A DNA stretch of 64,000 nucleotides from assembly GCF_000760735.1 (NCBI RefSeq), contig NZ_JMEX01000008.1:164845-228844 (forward strand), written 5' to 3'. This document shows, piece by piece, positions 38,529 to 49,795 of this stretch. Position numbers and translations under genes: made by a program. The DNA comes from Rhodococcoides fascians A44A (GTDB taxonomy: Bacteria > Actinomycetota > Actinomycetes > Mycobacteriales > Mycobacteriaceae). Each line of letters opens with the position of its first letter. Within the stretch, counting starts at the first letter, position 1. Below the pieces are notes generated by a model. That model was not told the DNA's origin. It did not search any database and saw only the letters and a program-made list of their open reading frames with translations.

Positions 38529-38983
38529 CCTTCCGCCCGTGCTTTGAGCTGAGCCAGACCCTTGTCGAAGTCCTTCCCCACGACCTTGTCCATCGGGAAG
38601 ATCTTCCCGAGAAGAGTGAAGAAGAGGTTGTTCTCGCCGGTCATGGACCAGGTGATCTCGGATCCGTTCGCGCCCGGGTCGATGGTGAACGTGGTGACGT
38701 TCTTCGCCTTGAAGGGTTTGGTGAACACCAGGTCGAGGACGACGATCTGCCCCGGCTTCGAATCCGTGATCGTCATCGATCCCGCTCCTGCCTTGCGGTT
38801 GCCGGACCAGGCGTAGGAGGCGCCGACGCCACTGCTCGGACCCGTGTAGGTCCGTGACAGATCAGGATCGGCGCCTTCCCACGGTGACCAGGTACGCCAC
38901 TCACGGAAGTCGTTGATCAACGGGTGGATCTTGTCCGGCGACGCGTTGATCACCGTAGTGCGTTGTACCAGGAAGGAACTCAT
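38510..38983 (-). CDS. SRPBCC/polyketide-cyclase-like ligand-binding protein
   Basis: 157 aa. Single START/Bet v1-like fold: TTVINASPDKIHPLINDFREWRTWSPW, SYAWSGNRKAGAGSMTI and the long C-terminal helix DKVVGKDFDKGLAQLKARAE. Binds a hydrophobic ligand in the cavity; no known enzyme residues. ATG at 38981-38983, 13 bases after the VOC gene, so probably co-transcribed with it. Confidence 0.85.
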   Translation of the reverse strand: MSSFLVQRTTVINASPDKIHPLINDFREWRTWSPWEGADPDLSRTYTGPSSGVGASYAWSGNRKAGAGSMTITDSKPGQIVVLDLVFTKPFKAKNVTTFTIDPGANGSEITWSMTGENNLFFTLLGKIFPMDKVVGKDFDKGLAQLKARAEGQATSS

Positions 38984-38996
38984 GCGCGAATAGTAG

Positions 38997-39362
38997 TCAC
39001 CCTCTGCGGCACAGGCAGAACAGATGGCCGACAGGATCCCGGAACACGGCGAAGCCGGGGTGGTTCTCGTTGCCCTCGATCTTCGTCGCGCCGATTTCGA
39101 GAACGTAGTCCTCGGCTTCCTTCATGTCGTCGACGACGAAATCCAGGTGGATCTTGATGCCGTCGGACGGCCAGTCGATCGGTGTGAACTCGGGGGCTCG
39201 TTGGAACGCGAGGCGAAGTTCCCCCGGTCCCTGAATCACGACCCAGTCGCCGTCGTCACTCGTGGGCTTCCATCCGAGAACCTTCGCGTAGAACCCGGCG
39301 AGTGCAGCCGGGTCCGGGCAGTCCAGAACGGTGTAGTCGACCTCGATCTTGGGTGCAGTCAT
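38997..39362 (-). CDS. VOC-superfamily (glyoxalase/bleomycin-resistance-like) protein
   Basis: 121 aa. One VOC module: VDYTVLDCPDPAALAGFYAKVLGW, WVVIQGPGELRLAFQ, IHLDFVVDDM and FRDPVGHLFCLC. The His and Glu ligand positions typical of glyoxalase-like proteins (HLDF and DPVGHLF) are present, but the substrate is unknown. Short gap to the SRPBCC gene downstream suggests an operon. Confidence 0.87.
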   Translation of the reverse strand: MTAPKIEVDYTVLDCPDPAALAGFYAKVLGWKPTSDDGDWVVIQGPGELRLAFQRAPEFTPIDWPSDGIKIHLDFVVDDMKEAEDYVLEIGATKIEGNENHPGFAVFRDPVGHLFCLCRRG

Positions 39363-39388
39363 GCGTGCACGCTAATACGAGGGAATGC

Positions 39389-40375
39389 CTACTGTCCCAG
39401 GGACGGTGCGAAGGTGGTGAACCACGCGTCCTTCAGGTGCTCTTCCCAGAAGTTCCACCAGTGCGTTCCGACTCCGGTGATGCGCACCTCCGGGTTGTTG
39501 CCGGTTGCGCGGAGAGCTCCGACGTAGGCGCGACTGGACAGACCCGACGCAGTCTCGAGTGGAACCATCTGTGCGAACTTGACCGGGTCGAAGCTGGCGC
39601 TGACCGGGTTGACGGTCGGGTCGGTCAACGGCGAACCGGTACCGGCCGAGACGAACACCTTGGTGTTGCGGAGCTTGCCGACGTTGAGCAGCGGATCGTT
39701 GGCGAGCCACGACGCCGACGGCCATGCGCCCCACATGTTGCGCGCGTTGCCGCCCATCTCGCCGACCGACACCTGGATACCCTGCGCGTAGCCGGGGCTG
39801 CTGGCCGTCGGGTAGCCGCTGAACGATGCAACGGCCTTGTAGAAGTCGGGGTGGTTTGCGGCCAGGTTCAGCGCGGAGGTGCCGCTCATGGACAGACCGG
39901 CGACTGCATTGTTGACGCCGTCACTGCCGAACTGCGCGGACATGACCGGCGGCAGCTCCTGCGTCAGGAAGGTCTCCCATTTCACGACGCCCAGCTTGGG
40001 GTCGGGGCGCTCCCAGTCGGTGTAGAACGTTCCGCCGCCACCGAACGGGATGACCACGTTGACGTGCTTGTCGGCGAAGAACTGCTCCACGTCGGTCTCG
40101 ATGAGCCAGCCGTTGTTGTCGTCCGGCGCGCGCAGGCCGTCGAGCAGGTAGATCGTCGGAGCAGGACCCTCACCTGCAGCCTTCAGGACCTTGACGGGGA
40201 TGTCCTTGTTCATTGCATCCGAGTGGACGTAGACCAGAGCGGAATCGGCCTGCGCAACACCCGTCCCCACGAAGGTGGCGCCGAATGCAGCGACCAGCAC
40301 GGTGACGAGACCCAACAGCAGGCGGGAGCGCAGCCCCCGGAGCACGCCGACCGAGCTACGAGCACGAGAAAACAT
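39389..40375 (-). CDS. Mycolyltransferase (antigen 85)-like secreted esterase
   Basis: 328 aa. Signal peptide (RSRLLLGLVTVLVAAFGATFVG, cleavage after AQA, residue 43). Alpha/beta-hydrolase of the Ag85 type: YLLDGLRAPDDNNGW, nucleophile Ser162 in AGLSMSGTSAL, and catalytic His in GTHWWNFWEEHL. Ag85 proteins transfer mycolates to trehalose and arabinogalactan, which fits a mycolate-containing wall. The start is the ATG at 40373-40375 with AGGGA upstream; the longer open frame upstream overlaps amylosucrase and is not coding. Confidence 0.9.
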   Translation of the reverse strand: MFSRARSSVGVLRGLRSRLLLGLVTVLVAAFGATFVGTGVAQADSALVYVHSDAMNKDIPVKVLKAAGEGPAPTIYLLDGLRAPDDNNGWLIETDVEQFFADKHVNVVIPFGGGGTFYTDWERPDPKLGVVKWETFLTQELPPVMSAQFGSDGVNNAVAGLSMSGTSALNLAANHPDFYKAVASFSGYPTASSPGYAQGIQVSVGEMGGNARNMWGAWPSASWLANDPLLNVGKLRNTKVFVSAGTGSPLTDPTVNPVSASFDPVKFAQMVPLETASGLSSRAYVGALRATGNNPEVRITGVGTHWWNFWEEHLKDAWFTTFAPSLGQ

Positions 40376-40458
40376 CAACGAGTCCCTAACGTCCGAATCC
40401 GACGACCTTCGGGAGGCAGGGTAACAGGGATATAACGCCTGCGCCTCTTCGCCGATTC

Positions 40459-42360
<1,902 letters not shown>

Positions 42361-42395
42361 GCTTGCATGATGACACGGTGGGGTACGAAGGACGC

Positions 42396-43355
42396 ATGGT
42401 CTCCGTGACGCGCATCCTCGACACCGTCCTCGATCGAACCGTCGTACCCGGTTACTCCCGCATCGGGTCGACGGTGCGCAGCAGGTTCTGGGCGTCGGAC
42501 CCGGCACCGTTTCCCGAACCGATCGACGTCGTCGTCACCGGCGGCAGCTCCGGGCTCGGGGCCGCCACAGCGACGTCCCTCGCGAAACTCGGCGCCCGGG
42601 TACACCTCGTCGGGCGATCGGCCGAAAGACTCGAGAAGTCCGCCGGGATCATCAAGACAGCTGCATCGGAAGCGTCGATCGTCGTCCGAGAATGCGATGT
42701 CAGCGATCTCGATTCCGTCGCACGGCTGGTGACGGACCTGACGTCGGAGCTGACCGGGCTGCATGCCATCGTCCACTGTGCGGGCGTCATGCCCGAGGAG
42801 CGCACGTCGACAGCACAGAACCACGAGGCCGCATTCGCGACCCACGTCCTCGGCCCCGTCGCCCTGACCGTCGGCGCCAGGGAACTGTTCGACGCCGGAT
42901 CCCGAGTCGTCTTCGTCTCCAGCGGCGGCATGTATCCGGTGCCGTTGCACACGCGCGACTTCGAGTTCGCCTCCGGAAAGTACTCCGGCATGACGGCGTA
43001 CGCCCGCACCAAACGTATGCAGGTGGTCGTCGCCGAGCAGCTGGCTCAGCGAATGACCGAAGAACACGATCCGGTGGTGCACAGCATGCACCCCGGCTGG
43101 GCCGCGACACCGGGAGTGACCGATTCGATTCCGATGTTCGGCACGGTCATGAAACCCATCCTCCGCACACCCGACGAAGGCGCGGACACCATCGTCTGGC
43201 TCGCCGCCGGCGACGAAGCGCTCACCAGCACCGGAAAGTTCTGGCACGACCGAGCCATTCGGCCGACCCACTACCCGTCGTGGCGCAAGGACTCCCCCGA
43301 CGCCAGGGATGCCCTGTGGTCGACGGTGGTGGAGGCAACCGGAATCGAGTTGTAG
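42396..43355 (+). CDS. Short-chain dehydrogenase/reductase
   Basis: 319 aa. Rossmann NAD(P) motif GGSSGLGAATATS near residue 50, catalytic Ser in FVSSGGMYPV and YARTK (Tyr-x-x-x-Lys). Looks like the DHRS12-type 'classical plus' SDRs, with a long N-terminal tail. Starts 35 bases from the divergent amylosucrase gene. Substrate unknown; lipid carbonyl reduction is common in the family. Confidence 0.85.
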   Translation: MVSVTRILDTVLDRTVVPGYSRIGSTVRSRFWASDPAPFPEPIDVVVTGGSSGLGAATATSLAKLGARVHLVGRSAERLEKSAGIIKTAASEASIVVRECDVSDLDSVARLVTDLTSELTGLHAIVHCAGVMPEERTSTAQNHEAAFATHVLGPVALTVGARELFDAGSRVVFVSSGGMYPVPLHTRDFEFASGKYSGMTAYARTKRMQVVVAEQLAQRMTEEHDPVVHSMHPGWAATPGVTDSIPMFGTVMKPILRTPDEGADTIVWLAAGDEALTSTGKFWHDRAIRPTHYPSWRKDSPDARDALWSTVVEATGIEL

Positions 43356-43386
43356 ACGGAGCTGTACGGGCGAGCATCTCGACACG

Positions 43387-43803
43387 TCATCGGCGTGCGC
43401 CGCTTCTGATCGGCCTCGTCACCTGTTTCACGACGCACGACGGTATGCCTGCCGCGTCTCCGGCCGCACGTCGCTTGTAGACGCTCGGCGACATTCCCAC
43501 CAGCTCGGTGAAGCGCGTGCTGAACGTGCCGAGCGAGGAACACCCCACTTCGAAGCACACGTCGGTGACCGAGAGATCTCCTCGTCGCAGCAGCGCCATT
43601 GCACGTTCGATCCGGCGAGTCATCAAGTACGAGTAAGGAGATTCGCCGTAGGCACGCTTGAACTGCCGACTCAGGTAGCCGGCCGACACGTGCACACCGC
43701 GCGCCAACGCCTCGACGTCCAGCGGCTGAGCGTAGTCGCGATCCATCCGGTCGCGCACGCGTCGCAGGCGCGCGAGATCCTTCAAGTTCTGCGATTCGTC
43801 CAC
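43387..43803 (-). CDS. AraC-family transcriptional regulator (HTH domain only)
   Basis: 138 aa from the GTG at 43801-43803. It consists only of the tandem AraC DNA-binding domain: PLDVEALARGVHVSAGYLSRQFKRAYGESPYSYLMTRRIERAM and LSVTDVCFEVGCSSLGTFSTRFTELVGMSPSVYK. No ligand domain, like SoxS/MarA-sized members. The upstream part of the frame overlaps the divergent gene and is not coding. It may control that divergent winged-helix gene, 43 bases away. Confidence 0.85.
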   Translation of the reverse strand: MDESQNLKDLARLRRVRDRMDRDYAQPLDVEALARGVHVSAGYLSRQFKRAYGESPYSYLMTRRIERAMALLRRGDLSVTDVCFEVGCSSLGTFSTRFTELVGMSPSVYKRRAAGDAAGIPSCVVKQVTRPIRSGARR

Positions 43804-43846
43804 GCACGGATCGTGCCATGTCGGCCCCGCGAGGCACACTGTTCGG

Positions 43847-45010
43847 GTGAAGATCACCGATGCACAACGCCGCGCCCGGTTGGTGTCACGGCAGTTCGCG
43901 GCGGCATCGACGCCGGAGGCCGTCGTCGAGTCCGTGTTGGCCCTGCACGCCACCGATCCGGCGACGGTCTACCTGTCCGTTGTCGCGCGTGCCCGGTCGC
44001 TGGGCATCGACGACGTCCGCGCCGCGATGTACGAGCGTCGGACATTGGTCCGCTCGATGGCGATGCGCCGCACGCTGTTCGTTCTCGCACACGACGACCT
44101 ACCGCTCGTCCATGCCGCAGCGAGTCTCGGCGTCGCACGAACGATGCGCAAACGGCTGCTCACCCAAGTCGAGAAGGGACCGACCGATCCGGTGGTCGAG
44201 AACCCCGCGGCATGGATCGCGCAGGTCGAACAGGAGACCGAGACACGCCTGAAGGCCGTCGGCACAGCAACGGGAGCCGAGTTGTCCGCCGCGGTTCCAC
44301 TGCTCAAGACCGCGTTTCTGCCCACGACCGACAAATCGTACGACGTCAGGCGCTACGTCACCTCCGAAGTCCTGGTGATGATGGCAGCCGAAGGAAAAAT
44401 GGTGAGGGTCGAACCTCGCGGCGCCTGGACGTCACGGCGGCACGCGTGGGCTCCGATCGATCACTGCTGGCCAGGCGGCATCCCCGCCGTCGACGAGACC
44501 GACAGTCGCCGAGAACTCGTGCGCAGGTGGCTCGAAGTGTTCGGTCCGGCCACCATGGACGACATCCAATGGTGGACCGGATGGAACAAGACCCAGACAC
44601 GTGCGGCGGTGGCAGCCATCGACACGGTCGCCGTCGAACTGACCGCAGGCGAAGGCATCATGCTGCCGGATACAGACCTGTCCGGCTGCGCGCGCGGCGT
44701 CGTGCTGCTCCCCGCCCTCGACCCGACGCCGATGGGCTGGAAGCACCGCGACTGGTACCTCGGTGACTACAAGCCACCGCTGTTCGACACCTTCGGCAAC
44801 ATCGGTCCGACCATCTGGCTCGACGGCCGAATCGTCGGCGGATGGGCAGTCACTCCGGCAGGCGAAGTCGCGACCGAACTGTTCGAGGACATCGGATCAA
44901 ACACCGCCGACGTCACCGCCGAAGCCGAGCGGATCACAACACTCCTCGACGGCACCGCCGTCGTACCGTCCTTCCCGACGCCGTTGGAAAAACGACTGCG
45001 CGGTAGGTAA
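43847..45010 (+). CDS. Winged-helix (AlkZ/YcaQ-like, HTH_42) DNA-binding protein
   Basis: 387 aa. Tandem winged-helix family that includes the DNA glycosylases AlkZ and YcaQ. Family features: SRQFAAASTPEAVVESVLALHATDPATVYLS, MAMRRTLFVL, WTGWNKTQTRAA and VLLPALDPTPMGWKHRDWYLG. The glycosylase Q-x-Q/Q-x-D site near residue 35 is H-A-T-D here, so base-excision activity is uncertain. GTG start at 43847. Lies in divergent arrangement with the AraC gene. Confidence 0.8.
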   Translation: MKITDAQRRARLVSRQFAAASTPEAVVESVLALHATDPATVYLSVVARARSLGIDDVRAAMYERRTLVRSMAMRRTLFVLAHDDLPLVHAAASLGVARTMRKRLLTQVEKGPTDPVVENPAAWIAQVEQETETRLKAVGTATGAELSAAVPLLKTAFLPTTDKSYDVRRYVTSEVLVMMAAEGKMVRVEPRGAWTSRRHAWAPIDHCWPGGIPAVDETDSRRELVRRWLEVFGPATMDDIQWWTGWNKTQTRAAVAAIDTVAVELTAGEGIMLPDTDLSGCARGVVLLPALDPTPMGWKHRDWYLGDYKPPLFDTFGNIGPTIWLDGRIVGGWAVTPAGEVATELFEDIGSNTADVTAEAERITTLLDGTAVVPSFPTPLEKRLRGR

Positions 45011-45050
45011 GCGACTCGGTGCGAACGTGCACCCAGTACAGTTTTAAACC

Positions 45051-45971
45051 ATGCCGATCAGTCTCGTTTCCGTCATCGTGCCGGTCTACAACGGCTTGCC
45101 GCACTTGGACGTGCAGCTCAGGGCCCTGGAGGCTCAGGATTACAAGGGCGCGTTCGAGGTGATCGTGAGCGACAACGGCTCGACCGATGGTACGCGTGAG
45201 TACGTCGCCTGCCTGTCTTCATCCCTCACAGTCCGTTGCGTCGACGCGTCCCGGATCCGGGGTGTGTCGCATGCACGAAACGTCGGCATGGACGCCGCCC
45301 GAGGCGAGTTCATTGCCATCGTCGACCACGACGATTCGGTCCATCCCGGTTGGCTGACCGCCCTGACCCGCGAAGCGGAGAACTTCGACGCAGTAGGGGG
45401 CCCGATCGAGCTGTATTCACTGAATTCCCCCGAGGTCGCGTCCTGGCCAGGCGCCCCCACTCCGGAACAACGCCTCGACACCTTCCACCTTCCGTGGGCT
45501 CAGGGCAACAACTTCGGTATGTGGCGCAACGTCGTGCACCAGGTCGGTTACTACGACGAAGAATTGACCAGCGGCGGCGACGACGTCGACTATTCGTGGC
45601 GGATTCAAGAGGCCGGATTGACGCTGGGGCACGCACCGGAAGCCGTCGTCGCGTACCGCCTGAGGACTACGCTCGGTGGATGTTTCGCACAGGGACGCAA
45701 ATACGGTGGGGCAGCCTGCGTGGTTGCCGTCAAGCATCGGTCGCGTGGCTGCCCGCAGTTGTCCCCGTTCGTACAGGTTCCGGCACATCTGGCCAGCCTT
45801 GCGTTCATGTTGGTCGCTCGAAATCCGTGGTTGCGCAGACGATCCGGCGCAGTTCCGCGCGAGATCTGGGCTCAGCACCTCGGCCTTCAGTACGGCGCGA
45901 TGGTGATGCGTCTGCGCCTGCTCAATCCGCGTGTTCGAACCGAAATCGAGGGACAATGGCAGGAATCGTGA
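45051..45971 (+). CDS. Family 2 glycosyltransferase
   Basis: 306 aa. GT-A fold: SVIVPVYNGLPHLDVQL, SDNGSTDGTREYV, metal-binding DHDD in FIAIVDHDDSVHPGW and acceptor-side GGDDVDYSWRIQEAG; one possible C-terminal amphipathic segment. Starts ATG 45051; TACAGT 9 bases upstream could be the -10 of a leaderless message. Followed by the pyruvyl-transferase gene after 7 bases. The pair appears less GC-rich than its neighbours. The sugar added is unknown. Confidence 0.85.
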   Translation: MPISLVSVIVPVYNGLPHLDVQLRALEAQDYKGAFEVIVSDNGSTDGTREYVACLSSSLTVRCVDASRIRGVSHARNVGMDAARGEFIAIVDHDDSVHPGWLTALTREAENFDAVGGPIELYSLNSPEVASWPGAPTPEQRLDTFHLPWAQGNNFGMWRNVVHQVGYYDEELTSGGDDVDYSWRIQEAGLTLGHAPEAVVAYRLRTTLGGCFAQGRKYGGAACVVAVKHRSRGCPQLSPFVQVPAHLASLAFMLVARNPWLRRRSGAVPREIWAQHLGLQYGAMVMRLRLLNPRVRTEIEGQWQES

Positions 45972-45978
45972 GCGCCTC

Positions 45979-46983
45979 ATGACCCAGCGTGCACTCGCAT
46001 CCATTCGAGACGAGACATTGGCGGTCTTGCGCAGTCACGTCGCCCCGGGTGAACGTGTGGCGCTGCTCGATTTCCCCAGCTACGACAACGCGGGCGACTC
46101 TCTCATCTACGCCGGTGAGATCCGGTACCTCGAAGAATCGAACGTCCAGGTCGATTATGTCTCGGACGTGCACACCCACCACGACGGGCTTCTGCGGGAT
46201 CGAGTGGGCGCGGGCACGATCTTCCTGCGCGGGGGAGGAAGTTTCGGAGACCGCTGGCCCGGACATCAACGATTTCGTGAGGGTATCGTGGAGCGGTTCC
46301 CGCACAATAAAATCGTCTGCCTCCCACAAGGAATCGACTACGCCGATCCCGCGGCACTGAGGCGGACGGCGGACCTGTACTCGAAGCATTCCGATCTGAC
46401 GCTCTTGCTCCGTGAACGAAAATCCTACGATCTCGCCATAGCCGCATTCCCCGACAATCGGGTCGAATACTGCCCCGATATGGCATTCGGAGCGCAAATC
46501 GACAGCAGTCCAGGCGGCTCGGCGGTGGATGTCGTGAAGCTGCTGCGCGTCGATTCCGAGGGCATCGATCACGGCGCCGTCGACCTCGGCGCGTCTTCAG
46601 TCCAAGCAGATTGGGGTCTACGCGGACCGGATCGCGCGCTGTGGAACGCGATCACGCTGCCCACCAGAATTGCGTACAACGTGCCACGGACCACCCGAAT
46701 TCTCTATCCGGCTCTCGCCCGGTCCTACCCCTTCGCCGCGCAGCTCAATCTGCGTGTTGCTCAACGCATTCTGAACCAAGGCTCGGTAGTCTTGACCGAC
46801 AGACTCCACGCCGCGGTACTGGCCGCGATGATGGGAAAACGGGTGGTTGCACTCGACAACGCGAACAAGAAGGTTTCCGGCATCTACAGCGCCTACCTAC
46901 ATCGGTTCGACACAGTGCGACTGGCGTCGACAGCGGCAGAGGCTGTCGAAATGGTCGAAGACGCGGTGACGCGAAGCCGATGA
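45979..46983 (+). CDS. Polysaccharide pyruvyl transferase family protein
   Basis: 334 aa. PS_pyruv_trans domain: LLDFPSYDNAGDSLIYAGEI, FLRGGGSFGDRWPG, VCLPQGIDY, LLRERKSYDLA and the C-terminal VVLTDRLHAAVLAAMMGKRVVALDN. These enzymes add a ketal pyruvate from PEP to a glycan, giving a negative charge. ATG at 45979; the 5' extension overlaps the GT2 gene. Together they look like a two-gene cassette for a decorated surface saccharide. Codons such as AAA, ATA and GAA are more frequent than in flanking genes, hinting at transfer. Confidence 0.85.
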   Translation: MTQRALASIRDETLAVLRSHVAPGERVALLDFPSYDNAGDSLIYAGEIRYLEESNVQVDYVSDVHTHHDGLLRDRVGAGTIFLRGGGSFGDRWPGHQRFREGIVERFPHNKIVCLPQGIDYADPAALRRTADLYSKHSDLTLLLRERKSYDLAIAAFPDNRVEYCPDMAFGAQIDSSPGGSAVDVVKLLRVDSEGIDHGAVDLGASSVQADWGLRGPDRALWNAITLPTRIAYNVPRTTRILYPALARSYPFAAQLNLRVAQRILNQGSVVLTDRLHAAVLAAMMGKRVVALDNANKKVSGIYSAYLHRFDTVRLASTAAEAVEMVEDAVTRSR

Positions 46984-46987
46984 TGGG

Positions 46988-48547
46988 CTAACCCCGATCG
47001 CTCCAGAACCCACATTGGTGCGCGTCGTAGTAGTTGCCCACAACGGTGTCCGGGTTGCCGAATTCCAACACCGGACCGCTGGCGTCCGTTGTCTTCGGCC
47101 AGCCCTCCCCCGGGTCGCCGGATCGTGCGAACTCGGACCAAGCCTCGATCATCTTCTCCGACAGGTCTTTCTGGCCGGGACCGGTGAGAAGGTCACTGCC
47201 GTTCAGGTCGAACGTGTACGGCAGATCGGTCGCATGTGCAGCGCCCTGAGCCAATCCCGTGGCCGATACACCGCTCACATCCGGGGCTGTCTCGTCGGCG
47301 AATTCGTAGGACCACACGTCGGCGTTCGTAGAAAGCAACGCGGACGTGTTCAGCATCGGGCACGACCAGGCCGCATCGGTGACCAGGGTGGACCATGCCA
47401 GTGCTGCACTGTCGAATCCGTTTCTCGGGTAACGCTGTTCCACCTCGCCCGCACGCGTGCCGAATGCCTGCTCGATGAGCGACCTGTAGGTCTCGTCGGT
47501 GACGGACGTCGGATCTGCCAGCAACGCGCCCCCGACGAACGATCGATGCTCGTCCGCGTTACCACCCATGATCACTGGGATCGGCATCGTGCGTCCGTCT
47601 CGAACTGCGTCTGCCGGATTGGTCGGAAGCAGGTCCGTACCGTAGGCCAGACCATTGCCGAACGACGACGATTGCTCGACAACCTTCTCGACGGGCAACT
47701 CCCGCAGGCAACGCAGCCGATCGTCGGTGCAGCCCAGAGCGTCTGCGATTGCACTGCCCGTTGCTTCGCTTTCGGCAAGCGGAGCGTACGGCGTCAACTC
47801 GGGCAGCCCCGGGTAGAGAGTTCCGGCGGGCCAGTCGATCAGGCACGACCCCGATTGAATGATCGCTTTGTCGACGAGCCCCTCCGCAGCAGGGGATCCC
47901 AGCGCTGCACAGGCAGACATTCCTCCGGCCGACTCCCCCATCACGATCACGTTGTCGGGATCGCCACCGAACGCCTCGGCATTGTCGTTCGCCCACTTCA
48001 GCGCAAGGAGCTGATCGGCGAGCCCGAAGTTGCCGGAGCCCTCCACGCCGGGGAGTCCGAGATAGCCGAGCATGCCGAGCCGATAGTTCACCGTCACGAC
48101 GATCACGTTGCCCTGTTCGGCGAAACGCGTGGCGTCGTAATCCGAGCCCGCTCCGCTGGTGAAACCGCCCCCGTGCCACCACACGACGACCGGAAGCCGG
48201 CCGTCACCCGCGTCCGAAGGAACCGTCACGTTCAGAAACAGGCAGTCCTCGTCGGTCTGCACATCCGGACCTGTCCCCTGCGGGCACCGCGCGCCGAACG
48301 ACGTGGCGTCGACGGTGTCCTCGGTGTCCGGAGCAGCTTCCGGCAACGCCCACCGCAGATCACCGACCGGTGGCTGCGCATATCGAACTCCGAGAAACTG
48401 CCGCGTGCCACCGACTTCGCTACCGCGCAGCAGGCCCGTCGTCGTGTCCACGGACAGAGGGTCCCGTGGTTCGGGCTGGTTGTCCGTCGCAGTAGCGCAT
48501 CCGACTACCAACAGCACACACGCCACTGCCGCCAAGGTCTTCTTCAT
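46988..48547 (-). CDS. Lipoprotein type-B carboxylesterase
   Basis: 519 aa. N-terminal lipobox VLLVVGC (Cys17) then a type-B carboxylesterase: EDCLFLNVTVP, WWHGGGFTSGAG oxyanion region, nucleophile in GESAGGMSACAALGSPA, and a Glu/His set further on (GNADEHRSF, DAHQCGFW). Hydrolyses esters at the cell surface; natural substrate unknown. Its 3' end is 5 bases from the convergent pyruvyl-transferase gene. Confidence 0.88.
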   Translation of the reverse strand: MKKTLAAVACVLLVVGCATATDNQPEPRDPLSVDTTTGLLRGSEVGGTRQFLGVRYAQPPVGDLRWALPEAAPDTEDTVDATSFGARCPQGTGPDVQTDEDCLFLNVTVPSDAGDGRLPVVVWWHGGGFTSGAGSDYDATRFAEQGNVIVVTVNYRLGMLGYLGLPGVEGSGNFGLADQLLALKWANDNAEAFGGDPDNVIVMGESAGGMSACAALGSPAAEGLVDKAIIQSGSCLIDWPAGTLYPGLPELTPYAPLAESEATGSAIADALGCTDDRLRCLRELPVEKVVEQSSSFGNGLAYGTDLLPTNPADAVRDGRTMPIPVIMGGNADEHRSFVGGALLADPTSVTDETYRSLIEQAFGTRAGEVEQRYPRNGFDSAALAWSTLVTDAAWSCPMLNTSALLSTNADVWSYEFADETAPDVSGVSATGLAQGAAHATDLPYTFDLNGSDLLTGPGQKDLSEKMIEAWSEFARSGDPGEGWPKTTDASGPVLEFGNPDTVVGNYYDAHQCGFWSDRG

Positions 48548-48624
48548 CGATCGCCTCGTCCGTGATCACCGACCGCCGTACGTTCCGTTCTCCGAAAGGA
48601 TATGCGAAGCGGGTGAAGCGCTGT

Positions 48625-49704
48625 CTAGACGTTGAAGCGGAATTCGACGACGTCGCCGTCGACCATGATGTAGTCCTTGCCCTCCATACGGACTTTGCCT
48701 GCGGCCTTGGCCGAGGCCATGGAGCCGGCTTCGATGAGGTCGTCGTAGCTGACGATTTCGGCCTTGATGAAGCCACGCTCGAAATCGGTGTGGATGACTC
48801 CCGCAGCCTGGGGAGCGGTGTCGCCCTGGTGGATCGTCCACGCGCGGGCTTCTTTCGGTCCTGCCGTGAGGTAGGTCTGCAGACCGAGGGTGTGGAAGCC
48901 GGCGCGGGCGAGAGCATCGAGGCCCGGTTCGGTCTGGCCGACGCTCTCGAGCAGTTCGGCGGCCGATTCGGCGTCGAGTTCGAGGAGCTCGGATTCGATC
49001 TTGGCGTCGAGGAACACCGCGTCTGCGGGTGCGACGGATCGTGCGAGCTCGCCGACGCGTGCGTCGTCGGTGAGGATCGATTCATCGGCGTTGAAGACGT
49101 AGAGGAACGGCTTCGTGGTGAGCAGCTGGAACTCCTTGAGGAGCTCGAAGTCGAGCTTGTCCTTCGCGGAGAACAGAGTCTTGCCGTCGTTCAGTACTGC
49201 CTGCGCAGCGATGGCGGCGTCGAGTGCAGGCTTGCGGTCCTTCTTGATCCGCGCTTCCTTCTCGACGCGCGGGATGGCCTTTTCGAGCGTCTGGAGGTCG
49301 GCGATCGCGAGCTCGGTCTCGATGACCTCGATGTCGGCGGCGGGATCGACGCGGCCGTCGACGTGCACCACGTCGTCGTCGGCGAAGACGCGCACCACCT
49401 GGCAGATAGCGTCGGCCTCACGGATGTTGGCGAGGAACTTGTTGCCTAGGCCAGCGCCTTCGGACGCGCCCTTGACGATGCCGGCGATGTCGACGAACGA
49501 CACGAGCGCCGGAACCTCCTTCTCGGAGCCGAAGACCTCAGCGAGCTTGCCCAGCCGCGGATCCGGCAACGGCACGACACCGACGTTGGGCTCGATGGTC
49601 GCGAACGGGTAGTTCGCGGCCAGCACATCGTTCTTGGTCAATGCGTTGAAGAGGGTGGACTTGCCGACGTTGGGCAGTCCGACGATTCCGAGGGTGAGGC
49701 TCAC
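48625..49704 (-). CDS. ychF: Redox-responsive P-loop ATPase YchF (Obg family)
   Basis: 359 aa. Walker A GLPNVGKSTLFNALT, switch SFVDIAGIVKGASEGAGLGNKFLANIRE, NADES in place of the GTPase NKxD (ATP preference), then the TGS-like C-terminal domain (GLQTYLTAGPKEARAWTIHQGD and FERGFIKAEIVSYDDL). Associated with ribosomes and the oxidative stress response. GTG at 49702-49704. Confidence 0.95.
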   Translation of the reverse strand: MSLTLGIVGLPNVGKSTLFNALTKNDVLAANYPFATIEPNVGVVPLPDPRLGKLAEVFGSEKEVPALVSFVDIAGIVKGASEGAGLGNKFLANIREADAICQVVRVFADDDVVHVDGRVDPAADIEVIETELAIADLQTLEKAIPRVEKEARIKKDRKPALDAAIAAQAVLNDGKTLFSAKDKLDFELLKEFQLLTTKPFLYVFNADESILTDDARVGELARSVAPADAVFLDAKIESELLELDAESAAELLESVGQTEPGLDALARAGFHTLGLQTYLTAGPKEARAWTIHQGDTAPQAAGVIHTDFERGFIKAEIVSYDDLIEAGSMASAKAAGKVRMEGKDYIMVDGDVVEFRFNV

Positions 49705-49795
49705 GGTCTATGGAGTCTACTTTGACGTCGGGACCAGCACCGCGTCGCCCAAGATCTTCGTCGGAGGACGTGACGACGGGAGAATCATCGCCACC

